64,000 nt of DNA from SVFI01 sp045535935 (GTDB lineage Bacteria > Bacillota > Clostridia > Lachnospirales > Lachnospiraceae): assembly GCA_045535935.1 (NCBI GenBank), contig JAZSMO010000039.1, positions 30,413 through 94,412 of the forward strand. The letters are read 5' to 3'. The position numbers and the translations under genes are program-made. Positions 43,975 to 52,250 of this stretch are shown in pieces (the stretch's first letter is position 1; every line of letters begins with the position of its first letter). Below the pieces are notes generated by a model. It saw only the letters and a list, made by a program, of their open reading frames with translations, had not been told where the DNA came from and did not search any database.

Positions 43975-46236
43975 CTATTCCTCATAAAAGTAAAGATCGA
44001 TATCTACATTTCCGGAAATTCCCGGAACGGTTCCTTTTTCCGTAAATTGCCACATTTTAAATGCATATGGATAATCCGGCGCATTTCGGTAATCCGCCAG
44101 CCATTTGTCATACTCCTCCAGTTCCTCTAAATGAAGGACCGTCGTAAATCGCTTGGAATTGGCATAAATCATCGGCTCATAACCGGACGCCTTGATCCTC
44201 TCACAAAACGCCTGCGTAATGTCCGTCAACTGATTCGGCGTCAAATCATCCGTCCTTGCCACATCATAGAAAATAGGTTCTGTATCAAACACTACCGGCA
44301 TTTCAATCACACAATCACGGAGGGCACTGAGCACGTAATCTGCTTCCTCCACGGCCTCTTCTTCATTGATCGCCGCCGAAAAGAAATAAACACCGACCTT
44401 AATTCCTGCCTCGGTTGCTCCCCGGTAATTTTCATAAAAACGGTCATCCATTTTCATTTCTCCGGTTCCATATCCCCGGATACCGAGCCGAAGTATCACG
44501 AATTCAACACCTGCATCCTTTACCTGCTGCCAGTCAATGTCGCCCTGGAATTTAGAAACATCTATTCCCCGCATAATTTTCACACCATCACCGGCCTGAT
44601 AATCCATCTGCAAATCGGTCCCGGAAAACGCTGTCAGATCATATGGATTGCGTGCGATTCCTTCTATCAAAGGAACACGCAGAAATCCCTCGGCTATGTC
44701 ATAGACAGTCACTGTCTCAGGTTCTAACGCCATATCTTCATTATACTGCAACTGCGCCAAAAGTTCATCCCCCGGTCGGATTTCACCGTCAACCTCCGTA
44801 TAACCTTCCGTGCGCGCAAGATCGATTTTCAGGGAAATCTGCGGCTTTGACTCATTTTGCGAAACAGTATCTTCCGGTTCCGCTAAAACCATTGCACTTT
44901 CGCTCACCTGCGTCGAGGCGGCGTTTCGCCCTGCATAGGACACACCGAATATCGTCACCCCCGCAAGTACAGCGCAAACCCCCATTACAAGACAGATGTG
45001 CTCAATCTGCTGCAGACGTCTCAGCGGCAAAAAACCGGCCTTTCTCTCTTCTCTTCCGAGGCGTCTTAACTTCATTCGTTCCTTGTAAGTGGCAAAAGCT
45101 GCAATCATCAAAAGAATGGAAAACACAATACACATCAGACCGAAATACATGACAACCGGCGATCCCTGCCCTGCCGACTGTTCGGTCTCCGCCGCTTCGG
45201 TATACCCCTTTGCCGGAGTATCCTCTGTCACATGACTGTCCTTGCCGGGGTTCTCCGGCGCCGCATACTGCTCCTGCGCAGCCATCTCCTCTGCTTCCTC
45301 ATAACATACCGAATTGGTCTGTGTATATAAAAAATGTCCGTTGTACACTCTTGCACAGACTTCACTTCCTGACACCACATCAGTTATGTAAACCTCTGCC
45401 GAATTTGCTCCGTTTGCAAACGGAAACAACTGCGACCATGTATTTCCCCCGTCTGTGCTGTAATCATAGTATACGATTTCGCTGCCATCATCATAGGCAG
45501 AAATATGAAAAAGTTCTCCCTGCTCATCGGAAGAAAGATATACGAGAACTGCTCCCTCCGGCTCCGTCAAATCGCTTCCCACCGCTTCCTCCGGCACAAA
45601 ATACCCGTTGACTGCATAGTCGGAATAATCTCTTCCGAGCGAACTGCTGGTCAGTCCGAAATACTTTGCCACCGCCGTGGCATCTGACCGTCCCAGCGCC
45701 TGCCAATCCTCTTTATCATTAACTTTTTCGAAATCCATTTCATGATCCGCATAGCCGTGTTCTACCAGAATGCTCTGTATTCCAAGTGCGGTAGACTCCC
45801 TGAGAATCCCGTAATAATCCAATCCGTCATCATTCAGCCGCGTCTTCACACCGCGCAGGGTAAATCCAGCCTCCGCAAACTGCTCCATAAACACATCTCC
45901 GAGTCCGTGCATTTTGGAGTTGTTCAGTCCTGTGCTCGGAATCCACACCTCTGAGCCGTACATTTCATGCTTTTCGGACATATTAAAATGGAGGCTGATC
46001 AAAATATCCGCCCCCACGCTCTCCGCATACTGCGCACGTTCCTTTAATGACATGTCTGCTTTTTCAGGATTAGTTATGTAAACCTCAACATTGTCATATT
46101 GCAACAATTCATCCCGCATGGCATTAGCTGTAACAAGGTTCATATCCTTTTCTAAAAGACCTCTGTGTTTCAGGCCTTCATTGGAACCGCCATGCCCCGG
46201 ATCCAAAACAATAACTAAGCTATCACTTCCCGGCAT
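43975..46236 (-). CDS. Bifunctional amidase (Amidase_3)/GH25 lysozyme membrane protein
   Basis: A 753-residue cell-wall hydrolase with two catalytic domains. Residues 1-200 are an N-acetylmuramoyl-L-alanine amidase: zinc ligands in DPGHGG and SLHFN, catalytic glutamate in LVEHGYAD. A beta-rich spacer and acidic stretch follow to about 365. Two membrane segments (about 368-388 and 420-440) flank a very basic loop. Residues about 540-753 form a GH25 lysozyme: GIDVSKFQGDIDWQQVK, VVFDTEP and MIYANS. There is no N-terminal signal peptide, and the start is fixed by AGGAGG and by the DUF1836 stop 8 bp away, so the amidase must be exported as an N-terminal tail or lie inside. Confidence 0.9.
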   Translation of the reverse strand: MPGSDSLVIVLDPGHGGSNEGLKHRGLLEKDMNLVTANAMRDELLQYDNVEVYITNPEKADMSLKERAQYAESVGADILISLHFNMSEKHEMYGSEVWIPSTGLNNSKMHGLGDVFMEQFAEAGFTLRGVKTRLNDDGLDYYGILRESTALGIQSILVEHGYADHEMDFEKVNDKEDWQALGRSDATAVAKYFGLTSSSLGRDYSDYAVNGYFVPEEAVGSDLTEPEGAVLVYLSSDEQGELFHISAYDDGSEIVYYDYSTDGGNTWSQLFPFANGANSAEVYITDVVSGSEVCARVYNGHFLYTQTNSVCYEEAEEMAAQEQYAAPENPGKDSHVTEDTPAKGYTEAAETEQSAGQGSPVVMYFGLMCIVFSILLMIAAFATYKERMKLRRLGREERKAGFLPLRRLQQIEHICLVMGVCAVLAGVTIFGVSYAGRNAASTQVSESAMVLAEPEDTVSQNESKPQISLKIDLARTEGYTEVDGEIRPGDELLAQLQYNEDMALEPETVTVYDIAEGFLRVPLIEGIARNPYDLTAFSGTDLQMDYQAGDGVKIMRGIDVSKFQGDIDWQQVKDAGVEFVILRLGIRGYGTGEMKMDDRFYENYRGATEAGIKVGVYFFSAAINEEEAVEEADYVLSALRDCVIEMPVVFDTEPIFYDVARTDDLTPNQLTDITQAFCERIKASGYEPMIYANSKRFTTVLHLEELEEYDKWLADYRNAPDYPYAFKMWQFTEKGTVPGISGNVDIDLYFYEE

Positions 46237-46244
46237 ACTGCCTC

Positions 46245-46913
46245 CTATTTATTTTCCTCGCCTTTTGATGGTTTCTCCTTGGTCTTTGATTTCTTCGGTG
46301 TCTCAGATGCTGTATCTTCTTTCTTTTTGGCAAGCTCATCGATCAGACTTTCAATCAGCTGTTTTTTGATATACACATCAAAACTGAGCAGGCAGATAAA
46401 AGAAAAATACTGTAAAAACTCTCTGTCTTCTCCTGTAACATCCTTAAATGACTCCTGTGCCAGACGATAACGCTCCGTCACGTCCTTCTTGATAGCCTGC
46501 ACCTGCTGCTCCTCAAACCGGAACACTTCATCATAAACCGCCGTCAGATCAAAGCCTTCCTCCTTGCCAAAGAAACGCTCCGTCAAAGGATTGAGCAGGC
46601 TTTGAATATCTCCGATGGATAAAATGTTTTTAAAATAATAAATGAAAATGAGCACAAGCATATGCTCTTTGGAATACTTCTTCTTCACAGGCGGTGGCAG
46701 AAGATCATTCTTTGCATAATTGTTGATCATCGTCTTGGTAAGCACTTTATCCGCCTGCGGATTGCGCGTCTTGCTCCGCATGTGACTGTCCATAAAAGTC
46801 GTCACCTGATCCATGTAAAGATCGATATTCGGTATATCCTCCGACTTGATATAATCTATGCGGTCAAAGCTTGCCATTATGCTGGCCAGCAAATCTTCTG
46901 TATTCACTGTCAT
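46245..46913 (-). CDS. DUF1836 protein
   Basis: A 222-residue protein. The central part matches DUF1836 (ADKVLTKTMINNYAKNDLLP, KKKYSKEHMLVLIFIYYFKN), a MerR-like winged-helix family whose members are thought to bind DNA but have no assigned role. The C-terminal 30 residues are lysine- and glutamate-rich. The stop is 8 bp before the amidase/lysozyme start, so they are likely one operon. Confidence 0.85.
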   Translation of the reverse strand: MTVNTEDLLASIMASFDRIDYIKSEDIPNIDLYMDQVTTFMDSHMRSKTRNPQADKVLTKTMINNYAKNDLLPPPVKKKYSKEHMLVLIFIYYFKNILSIGDIQSLLNPLTERFFGKEEGFDLTAVYDEVFRFEEQQVQAIKKDVTERYRLAQESFKDVTGEDREFLQYFSFICLLSFDVYIKKQLIESLIDELAKKKEDTASETPKKSKTKEKPSKGEENK

Positions 46914-47004
46914 TTCGTCACCTTTTCCTTTTGGGATGTCTCCCGGAATATTTTGTTACAACTATATCACATTATATAGTATTTAAAACTATTTGTAAAC
47001 GTAT

Positions 47005-47033
47005 TTGACAGTTTTCCATGGGCAAACTATACT
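47005..47033 (+). promoter_or_regulatory. Predicted promoter of the PHP phosphatase gene
   Basis: Consensus TTGACA (47005-47010) and TATACT (47028-47033) with 17-bp spacing, 28 bp upstream of the ATG. This is the best sigma-A match seen in the window. Confidence 0.8.
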
Positions 47034-47061
47034 GAGACGATAGAAAGGAAGGACTGAAAAA

Positions 47062-47781
47062 ATGAAAGACATTTTAGATATACACACCCACACTTTGGCA
47101 AGCGGCCATGCATACAGTACGATTCGAGAAATGACAAAAGCAGCTGCAGAAAAAGGTCTGGCACTTCTCGGAATTTCTGAGCATGCTCCGATGATGCCGG
47201 GAAGCTGCCATGATTTTTACTTTGCGAACCTTAAAATTTTGAATCGCGGTGCTTATGACGTTCCTGTCTTGTTCGGCGTGGAACTGAATATTCTGAACCG
47301 CTGCGGTGAAGTGGATCTACCCGAGCGCATTTTAAAAGATTTGGATTACGGAATCGCAAGTCTCCATCCGCCTTGCATCCCTTTTATGGATGAAGCGGAT
47401 ATAACAAACGCTGTTCTCGGTGCCATTCGAAATCCCTATGTGCACATCATCGGTCATCCGGATGACGGTCGGTTTCCATTAACCTACGATGAAATTGCTG
47501 CAGCCGCCAAAGAACACAACGTACTGCTGGAAATCAACAACGCCTCTCTGGCACCGAACGGTTTTCGCCAAAATTCCCGCGAAAATTACCTAAGAATGCT
47601 GGAGTGCTGCAAAAAATATAAAACCCGGGTGATCATGAGCTCCGATGCCCATGTGGACACTTTGGTCGGTGCACACAATTATGCCCGGAACATTTTGTCC
47701 GAAGCCGATTTTCCGGAAGAGCTGATCATCAATGGTTCTGTATCCGACTTACTTGCACTGATCGATCATGTTTCCGATTGA
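47062..47781 (+). CDS. PHP-domain phosphatase (YcdX-like)
   Basis: A 239-residue PHP hydrolase with the metal-binding histidines in DIHTHTLASGHAYS, the GISEHAPMMPG motif, GVELNIL, the HIIGHPDDGRF block and SSDAHVD near the C-terminus. The YcdX subgroup are trinuclear-metal phosphatases acting on small phosphorylated molecules. Monocistronic. Confidence 0.92.
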   Translation: MKDILDIHTHTLASGHAYSTIREMTKAAAEKGLALLGISEHAPMMPGSCHDFYFANLKILNRGAYDVPVLFGVELNILNRCGEVDLPERILKDLDYGIASLHPPCIPFMDEADITNAVLGAIRNPYVHIIGHPDDGRFPLTYDEIAAAAKEHNVLLEINNASLAPNGFRQNSRENYLRMLECCKKYKTRVIMSSDAHVDTLVGAHNYARNILSEADFPEELIINGSVSDLLALIDHVSD

Positions 47782-47809
47782 TTACTTCCGGTGAACACCG
47801 CTTTTTTGA

Positions 47810-47838
47810 TTGACGCTTGTCTCCCGCTGTGATATTAT
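47810..47838 (+). promoter_or_regulatory. Predicted promoter of the YerC/TrpR-like gene
   Basis: TTGACG (47810-47815) and TATTAT (47833-47838), 17-bp spacing, 54 bp before the ATG. Confidence 0.65.
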
Positions 47839-47891
47839 TGCAATATAAAGCATTAAAATTTTACAGTGTTAAAGTGTGGGAGGTTTTCTAT

Positions 47892-48185
47892 ATGGTAAAG
47901 AAACTGAAATCCGAGCCGGTGGATCAATTATTTGATGCAATCTTAACGCTCGAGACAAAAGAAGAATGTTATTCCTTTTTCGAGGATTTATGTACAGTAA
48001 ATGAGCTGCTCTCATTATCCCAGAGATTTGAAGTAGCTTCCATGCTCCGAGACAAAAAGACCTATCTGGAAATCGCAGAAAAGACCGGCGCTTCCACCGC
48101 GACGATCAGCCGCGTGAACCGCTCCCTGACTTACGGAAACGACGGCTATGAGCTTGTATTCGGACGTATGAAAAAGAACGACTGA
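47892..48185 (+). CDS. YerC/YecD-family TrpR-related regulator
   Basis: A 97-residue helical protein of the TrpR-YerC family: SFFEDLCTVNELLSLSQRFE in the N-terminal half and the helix-turn-helix KTYLEIAEKTGASTATISRV, followed by NRSLTYGNDGYEL. It resembles the Trp repressor but its ligand is unknown. The start is ATG at 47892, after GGGAGG; a longer frame upstream overlaps the promoter. Confidence 0.9.
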   Translation: MVKKLKSEPVDQLFDAILTLETKEECYSFFEDLCTVNELLSLSQRFEVASMLRDKKTYLEIAEKTGASTATISRVNRSLTYGNDGYELVFGRMKKND

Positions 48186-48234
48186 TGAAAATTTGATTTT
48201 GCACCCGATTTTTTCACAATTTGTTAACTTATTC

Positions 48235-48263
48235 TTTACATTTTTGCCCCATTGTGCTACTCT
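48235..48263 (+). promoter_or_regulatory. Predicted promoter of the cold-shock gene
   Basis: TTTACA (48235-48240) and TACTCT (48258-48263), spacing 17 bp. It leaves a leader of about 40 nt before the ATG, where cold-shock mRNAs often carry regulatory structure. Confidence 0.6.
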
Positions 48264-48310
48264 TACATTGTCGTAAAAACGACACAGATTTTTATTTGGA
48301 GGTAGCCAAA

Positions 48311-48511
48311 ATGAACAAAGGTACAGTTAAATGGTTCAACAACCAGAAAGGTTACGGTTTCATCTCTGATGAGGCTGGAAACGATGTTTTCGTACACTAC
48401 TCAGGACTTAACATGGAAGGCTTCAAGTCATTAGACGAAGGCGCTGCAGTTGAGTACGAAGTAGTTAACGGCGAAAAAGGACCTCAGGCAGTAAACGTAA
48501 CTAAATTATAA
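48311..48511 (+). CDS. Cold-shock protein (CspA family)
   Basis: A 66-residue single OB-fold protein. GTVKWFNNQKGYGFISDE (RNP1), DVFVHYSGL (RNP2) and GPQAVNV are complete. It binds single-stranded RNA as a chaperone. TTGGAGG precedes the ATG, and a bidirectional terminator follows. Confidence 0.97.
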   Translation: MNKGTVKWFNNQKGYGFISDEAGNDVFVHYSGLNMEGFKSLDEGAAVEYEVVNGEKGPQAVNVTKL

Positions 48512-48599
48512 GACTAATCCGTTTTGCGATGTGCCTTTTTGAAATATAAATTTGCTTAATTTAGTTTTAAATAGACAATTGTTTTAACAGATTACAAAA

Positions 48600-48628
48600 A
48601 GAGAACCGGAAAATCCGGTTCTTTTTTT
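48600..48628. terminator. Bidirectional terminator between the cold-shock gene and hisA
   Basis: AGAACCGGA (48602-48610) and TCCGGTTCT (48614-48622), loop of three, with seven T after it on the plus strand and A-rich DNA before it. Confidence 0.85.
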
Positions 48629-49403
48629 ATGCCTGTATTTCTTTTAACACTTTCTCGAATTCCATCGTACCGCCGAACAAATCCAGTGCACTTCCGATGG
48701 TGACATTGACATGACCTTGTCCAAGTTCTTTCAATTTGTGAAGATCTTCAAAGTCATGCACTCCACCAGCATAGGTCACCGGCCTTTTCGCGAATTTTCC
48801 GAGCATGGCCGCAAGCTCTTTTTCTATTCCCTGTGCCTTTCCTTCCACATCCACCGCATGAATCAGAAATTCATCACAGTACGTTGACAGTTCCTCCATC
48901 GTCTCAAGCGTCAGCTTAAGGTCTGTTTTGTTTTGCCAACGATCCGTCATAACATAGTAACCGTCTGCAAACATTTTACAGCTGAGGTCCAGCACTACAT
49001 GCTCTCTTCCGACTGCTTCCACCAGCTTATTTAGGTTTACATAATTTATTTTGCCCTGTGAAAAAACATAGGAAGTCACAATCACATGGGAGGCTCCTTC
49101 TTCTATGTAGTCTTTCGCGTTTTCTGCCGTAATTCCGCCGCCGATCTGAAGTCCGCCGGGATATGCGCGAAGTGCCTTTATCGCCTGCATCCTCGTAGCC
49201 TCATAGTATTCACTGCCCTCTTTATTCAATAAAATCACATGACCGCCCAGAATATTTCTGCTTTTATATAAATTTGCAAAAAAAACAGCATCCTGCTCGG
49301 AGACAAAATTTTCTTTTGCCTGATTGCCTTCATCCACAAGGCTGCTTCCCACAATCTGCTTAACTTTTCCGTTATGAATATCAATACACGGTCGAAACTG
49401 CAT
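48627..49403 (-). CDS. hisA: HisA isomerase, eukaryotic-type
   Basis: A 258-residue TIM-barrel protein resembling the phosphoribosylformimino-AICAR ribotide isomerase of eukaryotes (HIS6) rather than standard bacterial HisA: FRPCIDIHNGKVKQIVG at the N-terminus, LQIGGGITAENA and TYAGGVHDFEDL for phosphate binding, VVLDLSCK in between. It converts ProFAR to PRFAR in histidine synthesis. ATG at 49403 follows AAAGGAG. No other his gene is nearby. Confidence 0.85.
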   Translation of the reverse strand: MQFRPCIDIHNGKVKQIVGSSLVDEGNQAKENFVSEQDAVFFANLYKSRNILGGHVILLNKEGSEYYEATRMQAIKALRAYPGGLQIGGGITAENAKDYIEEGASHVIVTSYVFSQGKINYVNLNKLVEAVGREHVVLDLSCKMFADGYYVMTDRWQNKTDLKLTLETMEELSTYCDEFLIHAVDVEGKAQGIEKELAAMLGKFAKRPVTYAGGVHDFEDLHKLKELGQGHVNVTIGSALDLFGGTMEFEKVLKEIQA

Positions 49404-49577
49404 TTTTCGGACTCCTTTCACAAGCCTTCGCTCTTGCTGTTTATCATAGCACATATCTGTTTTCGCAGGCAATGTATTTTTGCAGGCAATGAATATTACA
49501 AAAAAAAACGGGCAGATTAAGCATATCAGTACAAAAACAACTGACACAATTTATCATTGACAGAAGGAGTGAAAATT

Positions 49578-50060
49578 ATGAAAAAAAGCAAAAAAATTCT
49601 TTATGTTCTTTTACTGTGTCTTGCCATGAGTACATTAACTGCATGTGCGTGCGGAAGAAGCGACACAAACAATGCGGATGAGACACCCGGAACAACTACA
49701 AACTCTGATGAAATGCAGGGAACAACCGACGACAATATGACAGGTGGTACGACCGGCCAGATGACAGATGACAACATGACAACCGGCGGTGACCAGGCGG
49801 GCAGCGGCCAGACAGGCAGCGACCAGACAGGCACAGGAAATGATCAAGCCGGAACCGACAGTGATCAGACTGGCACCGGCGGAAACAGTACAGCCGGCGA
49901 AAACGGAAATGTGATTGAAAATGCCGGAGATGCAGTCGGAGATGCTATTGACGATGCAGGAAACGTAGTAGATGACGTAGCTGACGGCGCCGGAGACGCT
50001 ATCAAGGACGTAACAGACGGCGTCGACAATACTGACAACAGAACCGATGTGAATCCGTAA
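49578..50060 (+). CDS. Low-complexity acidic lipoprotein
   Basis: A 160-residue secreted protein: signal peptide with a lipobox-like end near ALTACAC, then a low-complexity region of Gly, Thr, Asp, Gln and Asn with imperfect repeats of DQTGTG and DQAGS, and a C-terminal stretch with an imperfect repeat (AGDAVGDAIDDAGN, VVDDVADGAGDAIKDV) that could form an amphipathic helix. Function unknown; probably a cell-surface spacer. AGGAGTG precedes the ATG at 49578. A palindromic element begins 7 bp after its stop. Confidence 0.75.
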   Translation: MKKSKKILYVLLLCLAMSTLTACACGRSDTNNADETPGTTTNSDEMQGTTDDNMTGGTTGQMTDDNMTTGGDQAGSGQTGSDQTGTGNDQAGTDSDQTGTGGNSTAGENGNVIENAGDAVGDAIDDAGNVVDDVADGAGDAIKDVTDGVDNTDNRTDVNP

Positions 50061-50067
50061 ATCAGGC

Positions 50068-50229
50068 GGAAATCGAAGATAAATACAAATTAAAACAAGC
50101 CGAAACTTATATACCGGATCAGAACGCCTCAAACTCGGAACGCAAGCGTTCCTCAGACATGTGATGCATTCTGATACCAATATATAAGCTTTCGGCTTTT
50201 CTTTTATACTTTATCCATCTTCGATTTCC
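50068..50229. repeat. Long imperfect inverted repeat (palindromic element, copy 2)
   Basis: A 162-bp region folding on itself: GGAAATCGAAGAT (50068-50080) with ATCTTCGATTTCC (50217-50229), about 17 bp near 50097-50113 with 50181-50198, and the core GGAACGC (50137-50143) with GCGTTCC (50146-50152). Read on the minus strand, about 28 of 30 core bases match copy 1 at 5648-5866, while the arms differ in sequence. It starts 7 bp after a stop codon and ends just before the stop of the convergent fbp gene. Confidence 0.85.
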
Positions 50230-50245
50230 AATCCGTTTTACGGCT

Positions 50246-52210
50246 TTACTCGTACACGCTCTTCTCGATTAGGTTACCGTCATGGTAAGCGAGGAGCAAT
50301 TCTTCCAGCTGATGAATGCTCTCCTTCAGTTCTGTACCCACATCGGTATCTGCCACGCAAAGTCTCTGAAGTGCCGTCTCCACCACGATCGAATCGGAGA
50401 AAATATCAGATTCCTTGCGGATGGCTGCTTCCGTGGACTCGAAAGGCTCATGGGAAACCAGTCGCATACCGTGGGAGTTTGCTACCAGTGTATATCCTGC
50501 AATTCCTGTTTTATGCTGGTATGCCTTGGAAAATCCTCCGTCGATAATCAGAAGCTTTCCGTTACACTTAATCGGCGACTCTCCTTTTTTGCGTTCCACC
50601 GGAACATGTCCGTTGACAATATGGGACTTTTCATGATTCAATCCGAATTCGTCCAGAATCCGGTCGATCACATCCTCATTATCATACAGGCGATAGTATG
50701 CGTTCTTCTTTTCTTTATGCGTTTCTTTATCCTCGATGAAATAACGCTCAAATGTCGTCATCTTATCCTTGCCGAACACCGGTGAATTCGGTCCGGTCCA
50801 AATGTACCAAAGGATATCTTCTCCCTTTGATTTTTCTCCGGAATCCCGTCTTCCGTAATATCCTTTTCTGGCATAATTATCCAAAATATCATAGAGTGCT
50901 TTTCCGCTGTACTCTTTTCCGAAAATATCCACCTTGATAAAATTACCGTCCTCATCCATCGGAACACATCCGTGATAAAGAAGATTGGAATTATGTACTT
51001 TGTAAAGACCTCCCTTTGAAAACAGGAAACGCACATCCTTTTGCAGCTTCTCGCAGCGGGAAAACGCCTGTCTGAGACGCTCCATCAGCTCCGCTTCCTC
51101 CTGGGTGAGTACATACGGATTCTCCGGATCCACCGTCGGAAAATCCACATCCCGCATCGGATATTTTTTGCCGTCGATGGTGATTTCCTTTTTCTCATAA
51201 TCAATTTTATCAAGAAGAAGTCTGTCTTCCATCATAAATTCCGGACGGCGCTTAATGATCTGTCCTTCCAGTTTAAACTGGATGATAGCGATGGCCTTGT
51301 GCATCTTCATATCCATGCTGAGGTCTTTTGTATTGTAGTCTGTATTAAACTTAATAGAAAAGATGTCACAGTTCACATCCGCATACTGTTCCATGGCAAA
51401 GGTGGCAAGAGGAATCAGGTTAATACCATAGCCCTCCTCCAACGTATCCAGATTACCGTAGCGGGCCGACATACGGATGACATTGGCGATACATGCAAGA
51501 GATCCTGCTGCCGCACCCATCCACACGATGTCGTGATTTCCCCACTGTACATCCACACTGTGATAATGTCTGAGTGTATCGAGAATAATGTGCGGTCCCG
51601 GCCCCCGGTCGTAAATATCGCCCACAATATGCAAATGGTCCACAACAAGCCGCTGTATCAGATTGGAAAGTGCCACGATAAATTCCGGTGCACGTCCGAT
51701 GCGGATAATCGTATTTACAATCTCATTGTAATAGCCTTCCTTATCCTGAACTTCCGCTTTTTCCGTAATCAATTCCTCAATAATGTAGGCAAAGTCCTTC
51801 GGCAGCGCCTTGCGCACCTTGGAGCGGGTATATTTGGAAGACACGTGCTTGGTAATCTGCACCAGGCGGTACAATGTAATCTTGTACCAATCCTCGATAT
51901 TATCTTCCTCCTGCATGACAATCTCCAGCTTTTCCTTCGGATAATAAATCAGTGTCGCAAGACTCTTTTTATCCTTATTGCTCAGTGTGTTGCCAAATTC
52001 TTCATCGATTTTTCTGCGCACAGAGCCGGAGCCGTTCTTCAAAATGTGGTTGAACTGCTCATATTCTCCGTGAATATCTGTCATAAAATGTTCGGTTCCC
52101 TTTGGCAGGTTCAAAATCGCCTGCAGGTTGATAATCTCCGTACTTGCAGCTGCGATATTCGGATACTGCTTGGAAAGAGAACGCAGATATTTTAATTCAA
52201 GTTCGTCCAT
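50246..52210 (-). CDS. fbp: Fructose-1,6-bisphosphatase class III
   Basis: A 654-residue enzyme of the class III (Firmicute) FBPase family, which dephosphorylates fructose 1,6-bisphosphate in gluconeogenesis. Calcineurin-type metal motifs are present: MTDIHGEYEQF, GDIYDRGPGPH, WGNHDIVWMG and, later, VNGHVPVERKKGESPI. The length and N-terminal extension fit the family. Monocistronic, after dapB in the same orientation. Confidence 0.96.
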   Translation of the reverse strand: MDELELKYLRSLSKQYPNIAAASTEIINLQAILNLPKGTEHFMTDIHGEYEQFNHILKNGSGSVRRKIDEEFGNTLSNKDKKSLATLIYYPKEKLEIVMQEEDNIEDWYKITLYRLVQITKHVSSKYTRSKVRKALPKDFAYIIEELITEKAEVQDKEGYYNEIVNTIIRIGRAPEFIVALSNLIQRLVVDHLHIVGDIYDRGPGPHIILDTLRHYHSVDVQWGNHDIVWMGAAAGSLACIANVIRMSARYGNLDTLEEGYGINLIPLATFAMEQYADVNCDIFSIKFNTDYNTKDLSMDMKMHKAIAIIQFKLEGQIIKRRPEFMMEDRLLLDKIDYEKKEITIDGKKYPMRDVDFPTVDPENPYVLTQEEAELMERLRQAFSRCEKLQKDVRFLFSKGGLYKVHNSNLLYHGCVPMDEDGNFIKVDIFGKEYSGKALYDILDNYARKGYYGRRDSGEKSKGEDILWYIWTGPNSPVFGKDKMTTFERYFIEDKETHKEKKNAYYRLYDNEDVIDRILDEFGLNHEKSHIVNGHVPVERKKGESPIKCNGKLLIIDGGFSKAYQHKTGIAGYTLVANSHGMRLVSHEPFESTEAAIRKESDIFSDSIVVETALQRLCVADTDVGTELKESIHQLEELLLAYHDGNLIEKSVYE

Positions 52211-52250
52211 AATACCCCCTGCGCCTTTTCGGACGCTGTTTTATCTTTCC

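Noticed and set aside
1735..49044. Chi, KOPS/SRS or other strand-biased polar signal for the 10-mer
   Set aside because: The two orientations are about equally frequent on the plus strand (8 and 9), unlike polar signals.
51041..52195. 384-codon plus-strand open frame opposite fbp
   Set aside because: It is the antisense shadow of a well-supported class III FBPase; composition shows many His, Ile and Arg residues from reverse reading, and no start signal.
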